From JAUILA01 sp050289805 (GTDB lineage: Bacteria; Bacteroidota; Bacteroidia; Cytophagales; Cyclobacteriaceae), in contig JBNKGL010000013.1 of NCBI GenBank assembly GCA_050289805.1, positions 53,184 through 117,183 on the forward strand: DNA of 64,000 bases, read 5' to 3'. The notes under the pieces are model-generated. The model made no database searches, was not told where the DNA came from, and worked only from the letters and a program-made list of their open reading frames with translations. Numbering within the stretch: position 1 is the first letter of the stretch; each line of letters begins with the position of its first letter. A program made the translations under genes and the position numbers. Below are positions 23,257-31,891 of the stretch, in pieces.

Positions 23257-24225
23257 CTAATTACCGGCAGTAGAGGCTATTTTTGATCGGTTGCGAAACT
23301 GCATCGGTGATTCCCCCGTTACTTTTTTGAAGTGTTTGAAAAATGAGGATTTGTTGTTAAAACCTGCAGCGTATCCGATTTCTGTGGTGGACAAATGCGA
23401 TGTTTCCAGGCTTTGGAGAAGTTTCTTCGCTTCCTGCACCCGGTACCCATTGATGAGATCAGCAAAATTCTTTCCGCCACTATTGATTAGCTCTGAAATT
23501 TGGTGAATAGAAAATCCTGTAGCTTCACTTAATGACTGGAGGCGTAATTCATTATCGAGGTACAATTTTTCTTCTTCAATCCTTTCAATGAGAATGTTTC
23601 TCATTTTCATCTGAAGGTCATCGGTCGGTTCAGATTTCTTTTTTGAAAACAGGATAAGGTAGGCACCGCCGTACATAAATACGGAACCCATCAGTGAAAC
23701 AAAATAATCCTGTTGGCGCGTCAGTATATTTGTCCAGTACAAAATATAGTAGGAGAGATGTGCAAGTCCAAACCCAAGGAATAACCAGGCAATCTTGTTC
23801 GTGATAAAGGAGGATGAATGTCGAATCGCCAATGACGCATAAACAAGCACAAAAATACACTGGAAGGCAGCCTGTAGCTGAAAAGACAGCGGTGGGAAAT
23901 CAACAAGTGCCGAGAGAAGGATAAATGTCGTGTAGAGGAGAAACACCAGCATATGCCGCCACAAAGTGAATCTTTTTATTTGCCGGTATATCAGAGGTGC
24001 GATGAGGTAGGGAAATCCCATGATAATTCCGGATCCACGAGGTAGGGACTGAATATTTCCGGTCCAGAAGGTCACATAATAGAACAGCAATGCGGAGAAT
24101 AATACTATCGCCCACGAAAAGTAGCGATAGTAAGGTTTCATCTTTAAAATGAGTCCGGCCAGCAGGATTCCCTGTCCTGCAATAACAAGAAATAAAATTG
24201 TCCAGAAATTCCAGCCGGCTTCCAT
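23257..24225 (-). CDS. Membrane-bound AraC-family transcription regulator
   Basis: The 322-residue protein has six or seven membrane helices over residues 1-200 and an AraC-type DNA-binding domain at about 215-315: two helix-turn-helix units, LQSLSEATGFSIHQISELINSGG, then the signature TEIGYAAGFNNKSSFFKHFKKVTGESPMQFR. This 7TM-AraC design is common in Bacteroidota and suggests that a signal sensed in the membrane controls DNA binding. It is the last gene of a DUF2911, Mpo1-like, AraC unit (gaps 3 and 23 bases). Targets are unknown; the neighbouring lipid-related Mpo1-like gene is a reasonable first guess. Confidence 0.93.
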   Translation of the reverse strand: MEAGWNFWTILFLVIAGQGILLAGLILKMKPYYRYFSWAIVLFSALLFYYVTFWTGNIQSLPRGSGIIMGFPYLIAPLIYRQIKRFTLWRHMLVFLLYTTFILLSALVDFPPLSFQLQAAFQCIFVLVYASLAIRHSSSFITNKIAWLFLGFGLAHLSYYILYWTNILTRQQDYFVSLMGSVFMYGGAYLILFSKKKSEPTDDLQMKMRNILIERIEEEKLYLDNELRLQSLSEATGFSIHQISELINSGGKNFADLINGYRVQEAKKLLQSLETSHLSTTEIGYAAGFNNKSSFFKHFKKVTGESPMQFRNRSKIASTAGN

Positions 24226-24248
24226 AATGTCTTTTACGGGAAAATGAC

Positions 24249-24563
24249 TCAGGAAGATTTGAACTTCTGCTTACCTGTTAAAAGTTCAAAGAATAATTTG
24301 AAGTCTGAGGCAAGACTATAAAGGGGATATTGAAATGTTGCAGGTTTATTCTTTTCAAAAAAGAAATGTCCGATCCATGCAAATCCGTATCCAACGACAG
24401 GTATCGCCAGAAAAAACCAGCCATTGCCGGTGATTATTCCGGTGATCAGCAATACAAAAAACAGCAATGTACCTATAAAATGGAGAACCCTTGAAACAGT
24501 ATCCTGATGTTCGGAAAGGTAGAAAGGATAGAATTCACTAAAGGATGTAATGCGTTTGTCCAT
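24249..24563 (-). CDS. Mpo1-like (DUF962) membrane protein
   Basis: The 104-residue protein has two or three helices and the DUF962 pattern: S-E-H-Q-D-x-V-S-R-V-L-H-F-I-G-T near residues 17-32, a second-helix FAWIGHFFFEKNKPATFQYP (about 61-80), and a C-terminal SLASDFKLFFELLTGK. The conserved histidines (His19, His28, His67) match the iron-binding residues of the yeast relative Mpo1, a 2-hydroxy fatty-acid dioxygenase that alpha-oxidises phytosphingosine-derived fatty acids. Some Bacteroidota make sphingolipids, so a related role here is plausible but not shown. It starts three bases after the DUF2911 stop. Confidence 0.85.
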   Translation of the reverse strand: MDKRITSFSEFYPFYLSEHQDTVSRVLHFIGTLLFFVLLITGIITGNGWFFLAIPVVGYGFAWIGHFFFEKNKPATFQYPLYSLASDFKLFFELLTGKQKFKSS

Positions 24564-24566
24564 TGG

Positions 24567-25100
24567 CTAGTGTTCCAGGAATTTTATCGGAATGGAAACC
24601 ATGGTACGATCCCACATGAGTCGCATTTCTGCGGTTTCATTATTCTGTTCGAAAACGATGGTAAATGGCTCCCATACCTCGTTTTCAAGTGTATGGACGG
24701 GTACATTGAACCGTAAAACATCAGAAGACTCATTGTAATTATAACTTCCCCACTGGCCAAGCTCACTGTTAAGGATAATGGTCCATTCCTTTTCTCCCGG
24801 GATACTGAACAGGGAGTATGTTCCGGCTTTCAGAAGATTTCCGCCGATCTCAATATCTTCCGTCACCGTCAGTTCCGTAGCTTCATTGGCTCCGGTTCTC
24901 CATACCTCTCCGAACGGAACCAGTTCTCCAAATACGGACCTTCCACGCTTATGGGGCTGGCTGTAGGTTATTTTTAAATAGGTGTCTTCATATTTCACAG
25001 TTACGATGGCAGTCGGACTGGGTCGGGGGGCAACCGCTTCCTGGCCCATAACGCTGGTGATAAACAAAGAAAGTAGTACAACTAAAGACGCAATTCTCAT
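24567..25100 (-). CDS. DUF2911 exported protein
   Basis: The 177-residue protein has a signal peptide (1-19, ending SVMGQ) and a full DUF2911 domain: VKYEDTYLKITYSQPHKRGRSVFG, the conserved V-P-F-G-E-V-W-R-T-G-A-N-E-A-T, AGTYSLFSIPGEKEWTIILN, and a C-terminal DRTMVSIPIKF. The fold is an all-beta barrel-like domain of unknown activity, common in Bacteroidota. It is the first gene of a unit with the Mpo1-like and AraC genes, and diverges from the dCMP deaminase gene across 79 bases. Confidence 0.9.
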   Translation of the reverse strand: MRIASLVVLLSLFITSVMGQEAVAPRPSPTAIVTVKYEDTYLKITYSQPHKRGRSVFGELVPFGEVWRTGANEATELTVTEDIEIGGNLLKAGTYSLFSIPGEKEWTIILNSELGQWGSYNYNESSDVLRFNVPVHTLENEVWEPFTIVFEQNNETAEMRLMWDRTMVSIPIKFLEH

Positions 25101-25179
25101 GAAGGTTCCAATTTTTATTTGTGGCTAAATATACGCAACTTTCCACACAAATATTGTACCTGAAAATCCACCCGTTTTT

Positions 25180-25662
25180 ATGAACAAACCTGACTTTGAT
25201 GATATTTATATGGAGTTGGCTGTGAACCTTGCCAAGCGTTCACATTGCATCAAACGTCATGTAGGGGCTGTACTCACAAAAGATACCCGAATAATTTCCA
25301 TTGGCTATAACGGTCCGCCTGCCGGGACCCACAACTGTGATGAAGAGTGGCCAGACGCCGGCTGTCCGCGAGACAGCAAGGGCGGCTGTTCCCTTGCCAT
25401 TCATGCAGAACAGAATGCCCTGTTATATGCAGTCAAAAATAAGACAGAGGTGCAGGGCGCGACCCTTTATGTGACGCTGGCACCGTGCCTGGCATGTGCG
25501 AGGATCATTTTCACGATGGGCGTGACCAAAGTGGTTTACCTGAATTCCTATGCTGAATACAAGGGTATCGGCAGTGATGAGGGAGTAGACTTTCTTGATA
25601 AATTCGGGGTAGAAACAATTCGGTATGCGGGAAACCTGGATAATGTGACCCACATGATCTGA
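25180..25662 (+). CDS. Deoxycytidylate (dCMP) deaminase
   Basis: The 160-residue zinc enzyme has H75-A-E77 and P102-C103-x2-C106, the catalytic zinc site of the cytidine/dCMP deaminase family, plus the cysteine-rich insert (Cys53, Cys62, Cys70) found in the phage T4-like and ComEB-like dCMP deaminases. It converts dCMP to dUMP, which is the substrate for thymidylate synthase. Length and the G-Y-N-G-P-P-A-G-T-H-N-C segment are typical. Its stop and that of murB touch with no gap, so transcription from the two strands meets here. Confidence 0.93.
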   Translation: MNKPDFDDIYMELAVNLAKRSHCIKRHVGAVLTKDTRIISIGYNGPPAGTHNCDEEWPDAGCPRDSKGGCSLAIHAEQNALLYAVKNKTEVQGATLYVTLAPCLACARIIFTMGVTKVVYLNSYAEYKGIGSDEGVDFLDKFGVETIRYAGNLDNVTHMI

Positions 25663-26676
25663 TCAAATGATATTTACTTCAGGCTGAAGCATGATCCCAA
25701 ATCGTTCATTAACAGAATCCTGAATCTCATAAGCGAGCTTTTCGATATCCGCTCCCTTTCCGGTACCATAATTCACTAAGACAAGGGCCTGATTTTTGTG
25801 AACGCCGATACCATTGCGAACCAGCCCTTTCCAGCCGCATTTTTCAATCAGCCATCCCGCCGGAACTTTTACCTGGTGCTCGTCAACCTGATACCCCGGA
25901 ATTTCAGGAAAGTCCGCTTGCAGGGTTTTGTACTGTTCACTGGTAATGGTGGGATTTTTGAAAAAACTTCCGGAGTTACCGATTTCTGCCGGGTCGGGTA
26001 ATTTACTCCTGCGAATCTGTATTACCGCATTGCTCACATCGCGTATAGTTGGCTGAGTCACATTATTCTGTTGTAACGTTTCCTGAATGGCGCCGTATGA
26101 CAACTTCAGGGTATGGGGGGATTTTCGCAAGGTGAAGGAAACATCGCATATGATAAAGTTTCCTTTTTCTTCCTTTTTGAAAATACTTTCGCGGTAGCCA
26201 AAATTGCACTCTTCTTTTGTGAATGTATGCAATGCACCGGTAACCCGGTTTACTGCCCGCAGGTGATCAAATACCTGTTCTATTTCAACGCCGTAGGCGC
26301 CAATATTTTGCATCGGTGCGGCACCGACGGTCCCGGGAATTAATGATAAATTTTCGATGCCTCCAAGATCCTGATCGATCGCATACATCACGAATTCATG
26401 CCAGTTTTCTCCGGCGCCAACCCGTATCGTAATTGAATCCGCGGTTTCACTTAAAACCTCTTTTCCGAGGATATCCATTTTAAGAACCACGCCCTCAATA
26501 TTTTTTGTCAGAAGGATGTTGCTTCCGCCGCCCAGGATAAACAGGGGAGAAGCGCCTGCTTCATTCACCACCGCCTGTACTTCTTCAATGGATGAACAGC
26601 GAATAAAAGATTGTGCAGTTGCCGGAAGTCCGAATGTATTTAGGCCCTGAAGGGGGAAATTTGTCTGGATGCGCAT
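25663..26676 (-). CDS. murB: UDP-N-acetylenolpyruvoylglucosamine reductase (MurB)
   Basis: The 337-residue flavoprotein is of type I, as in E. coli. It has the FAD motif LGGGSNILL (residues 48-56), the I-P-G-T-V-G-A-A-P-M-Q-N-I-G-A-Y-G segment (about 115-130), a YRESIFK loop with the type I tyrosine, GNSGSFFKNP with the proton-donor serine, AGWLIEKCGWKG, and the C-terminal QPEVNII with catalytic glutamate. It carries out the second committed step of peptidoglycan synthesis, reducing the enolpyruvyl group to lactyl with NADPH. It is a single-gene unit here. Confidence 0.97.
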   Translation of the reverse strand: MRIQTNFPLQGLNTFGLPATAQSFIRCSSIEEVQAVVNEAGASPLFILGGGSNILLTKNIEGVVLKMDILGKEVLSETADSITIRVGAGENWHEFVMYAIDQDLGGIENLSLIPGTVGAAPMQNIGAYGVEIEQVFDHLRAVNRVTGALHTFTKEECNFGYRESIFKKEEKGNFIICDVSFTLRKSPHTLKLSYGAIQETLQQNNVTQPTIRDVSNAVIQIRRSKLPDPAEIGNSGSFFKNPTITSEQYKTLQADFPEIPGYQVDEHQVKVPAGWLIEKCGWKGLVRNGIGVHKNQALVLVNYGTGKGADIEKLAYEIQDSVNERFGIMLQPEVNII

Positions 26677-26735
26677 TCAGCCGATATATTAAAAAATGAA
26701 TGATGGCTAAATTTCGGATAAAAATGGAATAGTTA

Positions 26736-26764
26736 ATAAAAAAGGGCTGCTAAAAAAGCAGCCC
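26736..26764 (-). terminator. Rho-independent terminator for the gene at 26780-27211
   Basis: GGGCTGCT (26744-26751) pairs perfectly with AGCAGCCC (26757-26764) around five A residues. On the minus strand the stem is followed by TTTTTTATT. It lies just after the stop of the 143-residue exported protein and before murB. Confidence 0.9.
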
Positions 26765-26779
26765 TCCGTGTCTTTTCCT

Positions 26780-27211
26780 TTAGTTAAGGTTTCTTTTGCG
26801 CCCCATGTCCGATGTACTGGCGGCTATGGTGGAGCCATATTCCTCCTGCAGTGCGCGCGCCTTATCGGCACCTCCGGCAAGTTCGTTGAGCGCCTTTTGC
26901 CATTTGATCCCGTCCGGCGATCGACGCCATTCAAGATCGGAAATATCACTTTCCCAGATCACCATCATATCCCATTCTCCGGTCATCATATTGACGGCCA
27001 TCATGGGTGTGCGTGTACCGGATTGTTCGGATGCCTTCATGAAATAGTCCCGAACTATTTCCATAGCCCTTCCCATTTTACCCGGGTGGAATTTCATGTA
27101 ACTGATCTGGATTAGTTTTGAATCTGGAAATTTTTCTGGTTGCATGTCCTGCGCGAACATGGGTGACATACAAAAGCACACTAGTGCTGTTAGGATCAAT
27201 AGTTTCTTCAT
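26780..27211 (-). CDS. Small exported protein, possible dimeric alpha/beta-barrel fold
   Basis: The 143-residue protein has a signal peptide of about 21 residues (MKKLLI...MSPMFAQ). The mature part has a strand-helix-strand order, with LIQISYMKFHPGKMGRAMEIVRDYF and EWDMMVIWESDISDL. This resembles the ferredoxin-like dimeric barrels of the NIPSNAP/ABM type by eye only. The start is set at 27211, since the longer reading places 27 unlikely residues before the signal peptide. A similar design appears in the gene at 60747-61523. Monocistronic, with its own terminator. No function can be given. Confidence 0.65.
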   Translation of the reverse strand: MKKLLILTALVCFCMSPMFAQDMQPEKFPDSKLIQISYMKFHPGKMGRAMEIVRDYFMKASEQSGTRTPMMAVNMMTGEWDMMVIWESDISDLEWRRSPDGIKWQKALNELAGGADKARALQEEYGSTIAASTSDMGRKRNLN

Positions 27212-27309
27212 AGTTATTAATTGATTATTGGTTTGGTAGGCAGAATATAGTAATTTTTCGTGATTAAACGATACAATACTTTTTATAATCAATTGATTTT
27301 CAGGAAAAA

Positions 27310-28293
27310 ATGAAATACTACCTCATTCTCCTTTTAGGATTAGCAAGCTTGACCTCCAATGGGCAGGTATATAAATCTTCAGAACCATTGTCCCACACGT
27401 TTTCAATTGTTGCGCGTGACGCAGAAACCGGTGAAATGGCCGTGGGTGTTCAAAGTCACTGGTTTTCGGTGGGAACAGCTGTTTCCTGGGCCAGGGCAGG
27501 TGTGGGGGCCATTGCAACCCAGTCCTTTACCAATATCAGCTTCGGGCCCCGGGGCCTGGCATTATTGGAAGAAGGAAAAACAGCTCAGGAGACCCTGGAT
27601 ATTCTTTTATCAGATGATGAAGGCAGGGATTTTCGTCAGGTCGCCATTGTGGATGCCAATGGAAAGGTGGCTGTACATACCGGGGCGAAGTGTATCGCTG
27701 AGGCAGGAATGCGAACCGGTGATGGATATTCGGTACAGGCCAATATGATGCTCACGGATGAGGTGTGGGACGCGATGGCAGAGGATTTTGAAAGTACGAA
27801 GGGGCAGCCGTTGGCAGAACGGGTCGTTTCAGCGCTCAAGGCTGCCCAGAATGCCGGGGGCGATATCCGTGGGAAGCAGTCTGCAGCGTTGCTGGTGGTA
27901 AGTGGTAATAAGAATGTGAAAGCATGGGAAGATCCCCAGATTGACCTCAGGGTGGATGATTCTGAAGAACCACTGGAGGAGCTGGACAGGTTGTTACATG
28001 TGTATCGCGCGTATGAGCACATGTCTGAAGGGGACCTTGCCCTCGAAGCCAATGATATGCAAAGAGCCCTGGATGAATATGGGGCTGCCCAAAGGATGTT
28101 TCCTGATAATCTTGAAATGAAGTACTGGACGGCCGTCACGCTGGCAAATAACGGTGATGTTGCGAAAGCGTTGCCACTATTCAAGGAAGTGTTCAGGGGA
28201 GATCCGAATTGGAAGGAGTTAACAAAACGTCTTCCCGCATCCGGCCTTCTTCAGGTAGATGCGGAACAGATGACCCTGATCCTCCGGCAGTAA
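27310..28293 (+). CDS. DUF1028 Ntn-hydrolase-like exported protein
   Basis: The 327-residue protein has a signal peptide (about 1-18, ending SNGQ), then a DUF1028 domain (about 28-230: HTFSIVARDAETGEMAVGVQSH, ARAGVGAIATQSFTN, and the GDIRGKQSAALLVV segment). DUF1028 proteins have the N-terminal-nucleophile hydrolase fold, and some act on ureido or amide compounds, but the activity is not well known. The C-terminal 90 residues are TPR-like helices (YRAYEHMSEGDLALEANDMQRALDEYG, LEMKYWTAVTLANNGDVAKALPLF), a common addition in Bacteroidota. It converges with the K+ channel gene with a one-base gap. Confidence 0.9.
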   Translation: MKYYLILLLGLASLTSNGQVYKSSEPLSHTFSIVARDAETGEMAVGVQSHWFSVGTAVSWARAGVGAIATQSFTNISFGPRGLALLEEGKTAQETLDILLSDDEGRDFRQVAIVDANGKVAVHTGAKCIAEAGMRTGDGYSVQANMMLTDEVWDAMAEDFESTKGQPLAERVVSALKAAQNAGGDIRGKQSAALLVVSGNKNVKAWEDPQIDLRVDDSEEPLEELDRLLHVYRAYEHMSEGDLALEANDMQRALDEYGAAQRMFPDNLEMKYWTAVTLANNGDVAKALPLFKEVFRGDPNWKELTKRLPASGLLQVDAEQMTLILRQ

Positions 28294-28294
28294 C

Positions 28295-28933
28295 TTATTG
28301 TTTTGCTGTGATCTGGTTTGAATATTTGCCGACCAGAAGAGCGATGATAATGGTTAGGTAAAGCTGTCCCACTACTGAAATTAGCACGGTCAGGGACTTA
28401 GCAAAAGGAAGAACCGGCAGGACATCCCCATAACCCAGGGTGGTGAGGGTAACAAAGCTGAAATAGATGAATTCATTGTTTTTTACCACTTCAACATTGG
28501 AAAAGCTAAAAGATCCGGGTTCAATACGATGCATGAGTGAAATCATGGCAGCGAACATAACCCCCAGCAGCAGGTAGCCATTAATGGATTCAAAAATCAC
28601 CGCTTCCGAGATTTTCTTTGCGCGTGCAATTCTGCTGATGAGCAGGGATACGATGGCCGAGAAGAAGATGATATTTATGATTTGAAGACTGATGAGGATT
28701 TGGGGAAAATCAAATATCTGGGATATCACCTGAAGCCCCATAGTTACCCAAACGAGAATGAAGAACTTCCTGTTAAGCGACTGAATACTCATGGCTGATG
28801 TAAAATAGATCAGGATGAACATGATCACATTTAAGGCAGTGATCATGTCAGTTGGCAGGAAACCTGAAACAAATACCAGTACAAAAATCTCGGCCATCAG
28901 AATTATACTCCAGAACTTTTTAGGAATATGCAT
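28295..28933 (-). CDS. Two-pore-helix-type potassium channel subunit
   Basis: The 212-residue membrane protein has six hydrophobic segments. The selectivity filter T-L-G-Y-G-D is at residues 165-170, between the last two helices, as in K+ channels of the Ion_trans_2 family. The N-terminal four helices (about 8-100) lack a regular array of arginines, so a voltage sensor is unlikely. No cytoplasmic RCK or cyclic-nucleotide domain is present. It carries K+ across the inner membrane. It lies downstream of the TlpA gene with a 65-base gap. Confidence 0.9.
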   Translation of the reverse strand: MHIPKKFWSIILMAEIFVLVFVSGFLPTDMITALNVIMFILIYFTSAMSIQSLNRKFFILVWVTMGLQVISQIFDFPQILISLQIINIIFFSAIVSLLISRIARAKKISEAVIFESINGYLLLGVMFAAMISLMHRIEPGSFSFSNVEVVKNNEFIYFSFVTLTTLGYGDVLPVLPFAKSLTVLISVVGQLYLTIIIALLVGKYSNQITAKQ

Positions 28934-28998
28934 GGGTTCGTTTCAGTTAAATTGAAAATGATAATACTAAAATTCCGAAATATTCACTAATTGACAGG

Positions 28999-29472
28999 TC
29001 ACCTGGATATCAGACGTTGAATCTTATCGATCATTACAGGTTCATCCCAGGGCTGCTCACCTTCTTCCTTTAGGAGTATCTCACCCTCAGGGCCGATCAG
29101 ATATGTTGTGGGCAGATACATTAACCCATAGGTCTCGATGGCCGAAGGCATCAGGTAACTTGAAATGCCAATAGATCGGTCCCTGATAAATTTATCCACC
29201 TTTTTGCCGTCTTCATTGGAAATAAATACAAGCTTCAGGCCTTCATCCGCCAGCTCTTGTTCGAGGTGTATGAGTGAGGGAATTTCCCGGATACAGGGTT
29301 TACACCAGGTAGCCCAGAAATTAATCAGGTGGTATGCATTTTCATTACCCGGCAATTGCGCAGGTTTACCTTCCAACGTTTCTAATTCAAGTTTTTCGAG
29401 GAAATCTGATTTTTTGCTGCCATTGCATCCATAGCAAAAGACAACGATGATCATCAGCGAAAATATTCTCAT
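28999..29472 (-). CDS. TlpA-like thioredoxin lipoprotein
   Basis: The 157-residue protein is a lipoprotein (F-C-Y-G-C lipobox, Cys16) with a thioredoxin fold. The active site W-C57-K-P-C60 follows NFWAT, and the cis-Pro loop is in LPTTYLIGPEGEILL. TlpA-type proteins reduce or oxidise disulfides at the outer face of the inner membrane, for example in cytochrome c maturation. Its ATG lies directly after the stop of the permease gene, so they are co-translated, and the thioredoxin may serve cysteines of the permease or its cargo (inference). Confidence 0.9.
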   Translation of the reverse strand: MRIFSLMIIVVFCYGCNGSKKSDFLEKLELETLEGKPAQLPGNENAYHLINFWATWCKPCIREIPSLIHLEQELADEGLKLVFISNEDGKKVDKFIRDRSIGISSYLMPSAIETYGLMYLPTTYLIGPEGEILLKEEGEQPWDEPVMIDKIQRLISR

Positions 29473-30681
29473 TTATAACAAAAATTTAATTGCCAGCCCA
29501 CCGGCAAGCCAAAGGTAGCACGCCCAGGCTAAATATTTCAATATTGTATCTGTTTTGCCACGATCGGCCATTGAATGCTGCATATGGGACTTATTTTTTT
29601 TCGATAGCCAAAATAACAGTCCGCTCAATAAACCAAAGACAATATTCAGGTAAAATGTATAATTGATATTAAAGAATTCCTGGTCTGAATTCTCAAGTTT
29701 GACCTGCTCCGGAAGGATGGATATCAGGTCGAAGGCATAATAAAGGGTTAGAGTACTCAGAACAAGGGCAAATAGCAGGGTTATCAGAATGTAAAATGAC
29801 ATTTTCCAGCCGTAGTATTTGGCATTGATTCGCAACACAGGCAGGACGACAAGATCACTGAAAATAAAGGCCATGACCCCGGCAAAACTAACCCCGTTTT
29901 GATACAGTACACCGGCCAGTGGAATATTTCCCATTGAACCTATGAATGTAAAAAACGCGGCCACAGGACCTGCAATGGTATGTTCCAGAAGTTCCCAAAA
30001 TGAATAACCATCATCCGGATTTCCGATAAAGAGGTGGTCAAAAAATGAGGATGGGACAAAAGCTGCAATGATTCCGGCGATGGTAAAACCGATGGTCACA
30101 TCTTTCCAGACCATATCCCATTCCATAAGGTATCTGCTTCCCACCTGGTACCATTTTTTTTCATTCAGGATTTGTTCCTGCAGATTTTCAGATTCTTCTG
30201 ATGAGTGCGTCTTGTCGGTCTCAAATTTCTCCCTGATACTTTTAATCAGTTTGTCGGGCCGGGTGACACCGACAAAAATCCACATGAAGATGATGAGAAG
30301 AATTCCACCCAGGTATTCTCCCACAACAAACTGCCACGATAAAAAAATCGAGATCACAATGCCAAGTTCTATCACAAGATTAGTGGACGCGAGTAAAAAG
30401 GCTAGGGAAGGAATGAAGCCGGCACCTTTTTTGAACATTGATTTGGTGGTGGCGAGTGCGGCGAAACTGCAGGAGCTTGATATAAAACCAAAAAATGTAG
30501 CCAGGGACACTTGTCTTATACCGGAGCCACCCAGAACCCGGGTCATTCGTTTGGTTGTGATGAATACCTGAATGAGACTGCTAACTATATATCCCAGGGC
30601 GAATGCCCAGAAAGCCATCCAGAAAAAACCTGCGGCTGTGTAGGCCGCTTCGCCCCAATTTTCCAAAAAGGATGAATTCAT
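29473..30681 (-). CDS. DUF318/ArsP-type permease
   Basis: The 402-residue protein has about ten membrane helices in two halves, separated by a charged cytoplasmic loop (about 140-180). It belongs to the DUF318 (PF03773) permease family: FFGFISSSCSFAALATTKSMFKKGAGFIPSLAFLLASTNLV in the first half and FFTFIGSMGNIPLAGVLYQNG in the second. ArsP members export organoarsenicals; others are uncharacterised. The substrate cannot be inferred. The Cys in SSSCSF matches a conserved Cys of the family and could be a metal or redox site, which fits the co-transcribed thioredoxin. Confidence 0.85.
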   Translation of the reverse strand: MNSSFLENWGEAAYTAAGFFWMAFWAFALGYIVSSLIQVFITTKRMTRVLGGSGIRQVSLATFFGFISSSCSFAALATTKSMFKKGAGFIPSLAFLLASTNLVIELGIVISIFLSWQFVVGEYLGGILLIIFMWIFVGVTRPDKLIKSIREKFETDKTHSSEESENLQEQILNEKKWYQVGSRYLMEWDMVWKDVTIGFTIAGIIAAFVPSSFFDHLFIGNPDDGYSFWELLEHTIAGPVAAFFTFIGSMGNIPLAGVLYQNGVSFAGVMAFIFSDLVVLPVLRINAKYYGWKMSFYILITLLFALVLSTLTLYYAFDLISILPEQVKLENSDQEFFNINYTFYLNIVFGLLSGLLFWLSKKNKSHMQHSMADRGKTDTILKYLAWACYLWLAGGLAIKFLL

Positions 30682-30710
30682 GATGGATTATACCTAATTT
30701 TAAATGAATA

Positions 30711-30718
30711 CAAAAATA
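30711..30718 (-). promoter_or_regulatory. Candidate -7 box (TATTTTTG) for the permease-TlpA unit
   Basis: On the minus strand TATTTTTG matches TAnnTTTG, 29 bases before the permease start. A matching -33 TTG is not clear, so this is tentative. Confidence 0.35.
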
Positions 30719-30781
30719 TATCCCTTTCGTCCGGTATGAACATGCAGCCGGTTCTTTTGGTTAATTAGAAAAAGTGATCCG

Positions 30782-31891
30782 ATGAAAATAGTCTTAATAG
30801 TATTCTTTCAGATTACCCTGATTTGGTCCCTGTCGGCGCAGGAAGTGGAGAAATACAAATCAGGGAAATTAAACTTCGGGCTTGAACAGGTCGAAAGCTT
30901 GTCGGGAGTTCCCTGGGGAATCGTCTGGCTTGCCGATGGTTCGATGCTGGTTTCGGAGCGTTCCGGGAAATTGCTCAGGATCAACAATACTACAAAGGTC
31001 GAAATTGAAGGGCTTCCTGAAATATATGCCAGGGGACAGGGTGGATTGCTCGACCTGGAATTACATCCGGATTATGAAAACAACGGATGGATCTACATTT
31101 CCTACTCGGGGGAACAGGGTGGAGAGGGAGGCAATACCGTGCTTATCCGGGTGCGGATAAGTGAAGATCGCATCGAAGATATGGAGGAAATTTTTCGATC
31201 GACCCCCAACAGTACGAGAAGACAGCACTTCGGCGGCCGGATTGAATTTGATGATCAGGGATATCTCTTCCTCTCACTTGGCGAACGGGGTGATTCAAAA
31301 AATGCGCAGGACAGGAGTGTTACGGCCGGGAGTATCGTAAGGCTGTTTGACGACGGCAGGATTCCGGATGACAATCCGTTTGTGGGAGAAGCATCAATGA
31401 GGCCCGAGATCTGGTCCTGGGGTCACCGGAATCCCCAGGGGCTGGCATGGCACAAGGGATTGGGCGTAATGTTAGAGACTGAACACGGGCCTATGGGAGG
31501 CGATGAACTGAACCTGGTGAAAAAAGGCGCGAATTATGGGTGGCCTGAAATTACTTATGGAAAGAATTATGATGGCTCGACCATTACTGATGAAACAAAG
31601 CGGGAGGGCATGGAGCAGCCACTGACATATTGGGTACCTTCAATTGCACCAAGCTCGCTCACCATAGTTACAAGTGACCGATATCCGGAATGGGACGGCG
31701 ATGCACTGGTGGGATCGCTAAAATTTGGCTATCTTGAACGGGTTGTGTTGGATGGACTGAGAATTGTCTCTAAAGAAAAAATGATTGATAATATTGGCCG
31801 TGTGCGGGAAGTGAAAGAAGGACCGGATGGCTATATTTACATTCTTGTGGAAGGAAAAGGAATATTTAAAATCATACCAGAGAAATCATGA
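30782..31891 (+). CDS. PQQ-dependent sugar dehydrogenase (GSDH family)
   Basis: The 369-residue exported protein (signal peptide about 1-20, ending SLSAQ) has the GSDH/soluble glucose dehydrogenase propeller: LEQVESLSGVPWGIVWLADGSMLVSERSG, GGLLDLELHPDYENNGWIYISYS, RQHFGGRIEFDDQGYLFLSLGERGD, WSWGHRNPQGLAWH and EHGPMGGDELNLVKKGANYGWPE. The residues that in relatives bind PQQ and Ca2+ lie in these blocks. It oxidises aldose sugars in the periplasm, feeding electrons to a carrier, here probably the cytochrome c encoded next, whose ATG overlaps its stop by four bases. It is the first gene of a three-gene operon with a TonB-dependent receptor. Confidence 0.92.
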   Translation: MKIVLIVFFQITLIWSLSAQEVEKYKSGKLNFGLEQVESLSGVPWGIVWLADGSMLVSERSGKLLRINNTTKVEIEGLPEIYARGQGGLLDLELHPDYENNGWIYISYSGEQGGEGGNTVLIRVRISEDRIEDMEEIFRSTPNSTRRQHFGGRIEFDDQGYLFLSLGERGDSKNAQDRSVTAGSIVRLFDDGRIPDDNPFVGEASMRPEIWSWGHRNPQGLAWHKGLGVMLETEHGPMGGDELNLVKKGANYGWPEITYGKNYDGSTITDETKREGMEQPLTYWVPSIAPSSLTIVTSDRYPEWDGDALVGSLKFGYLERVVLDGLRIVSKEKMIDNIGRVREVKEGPDGYIYILVEGKGIFKIIPEKS

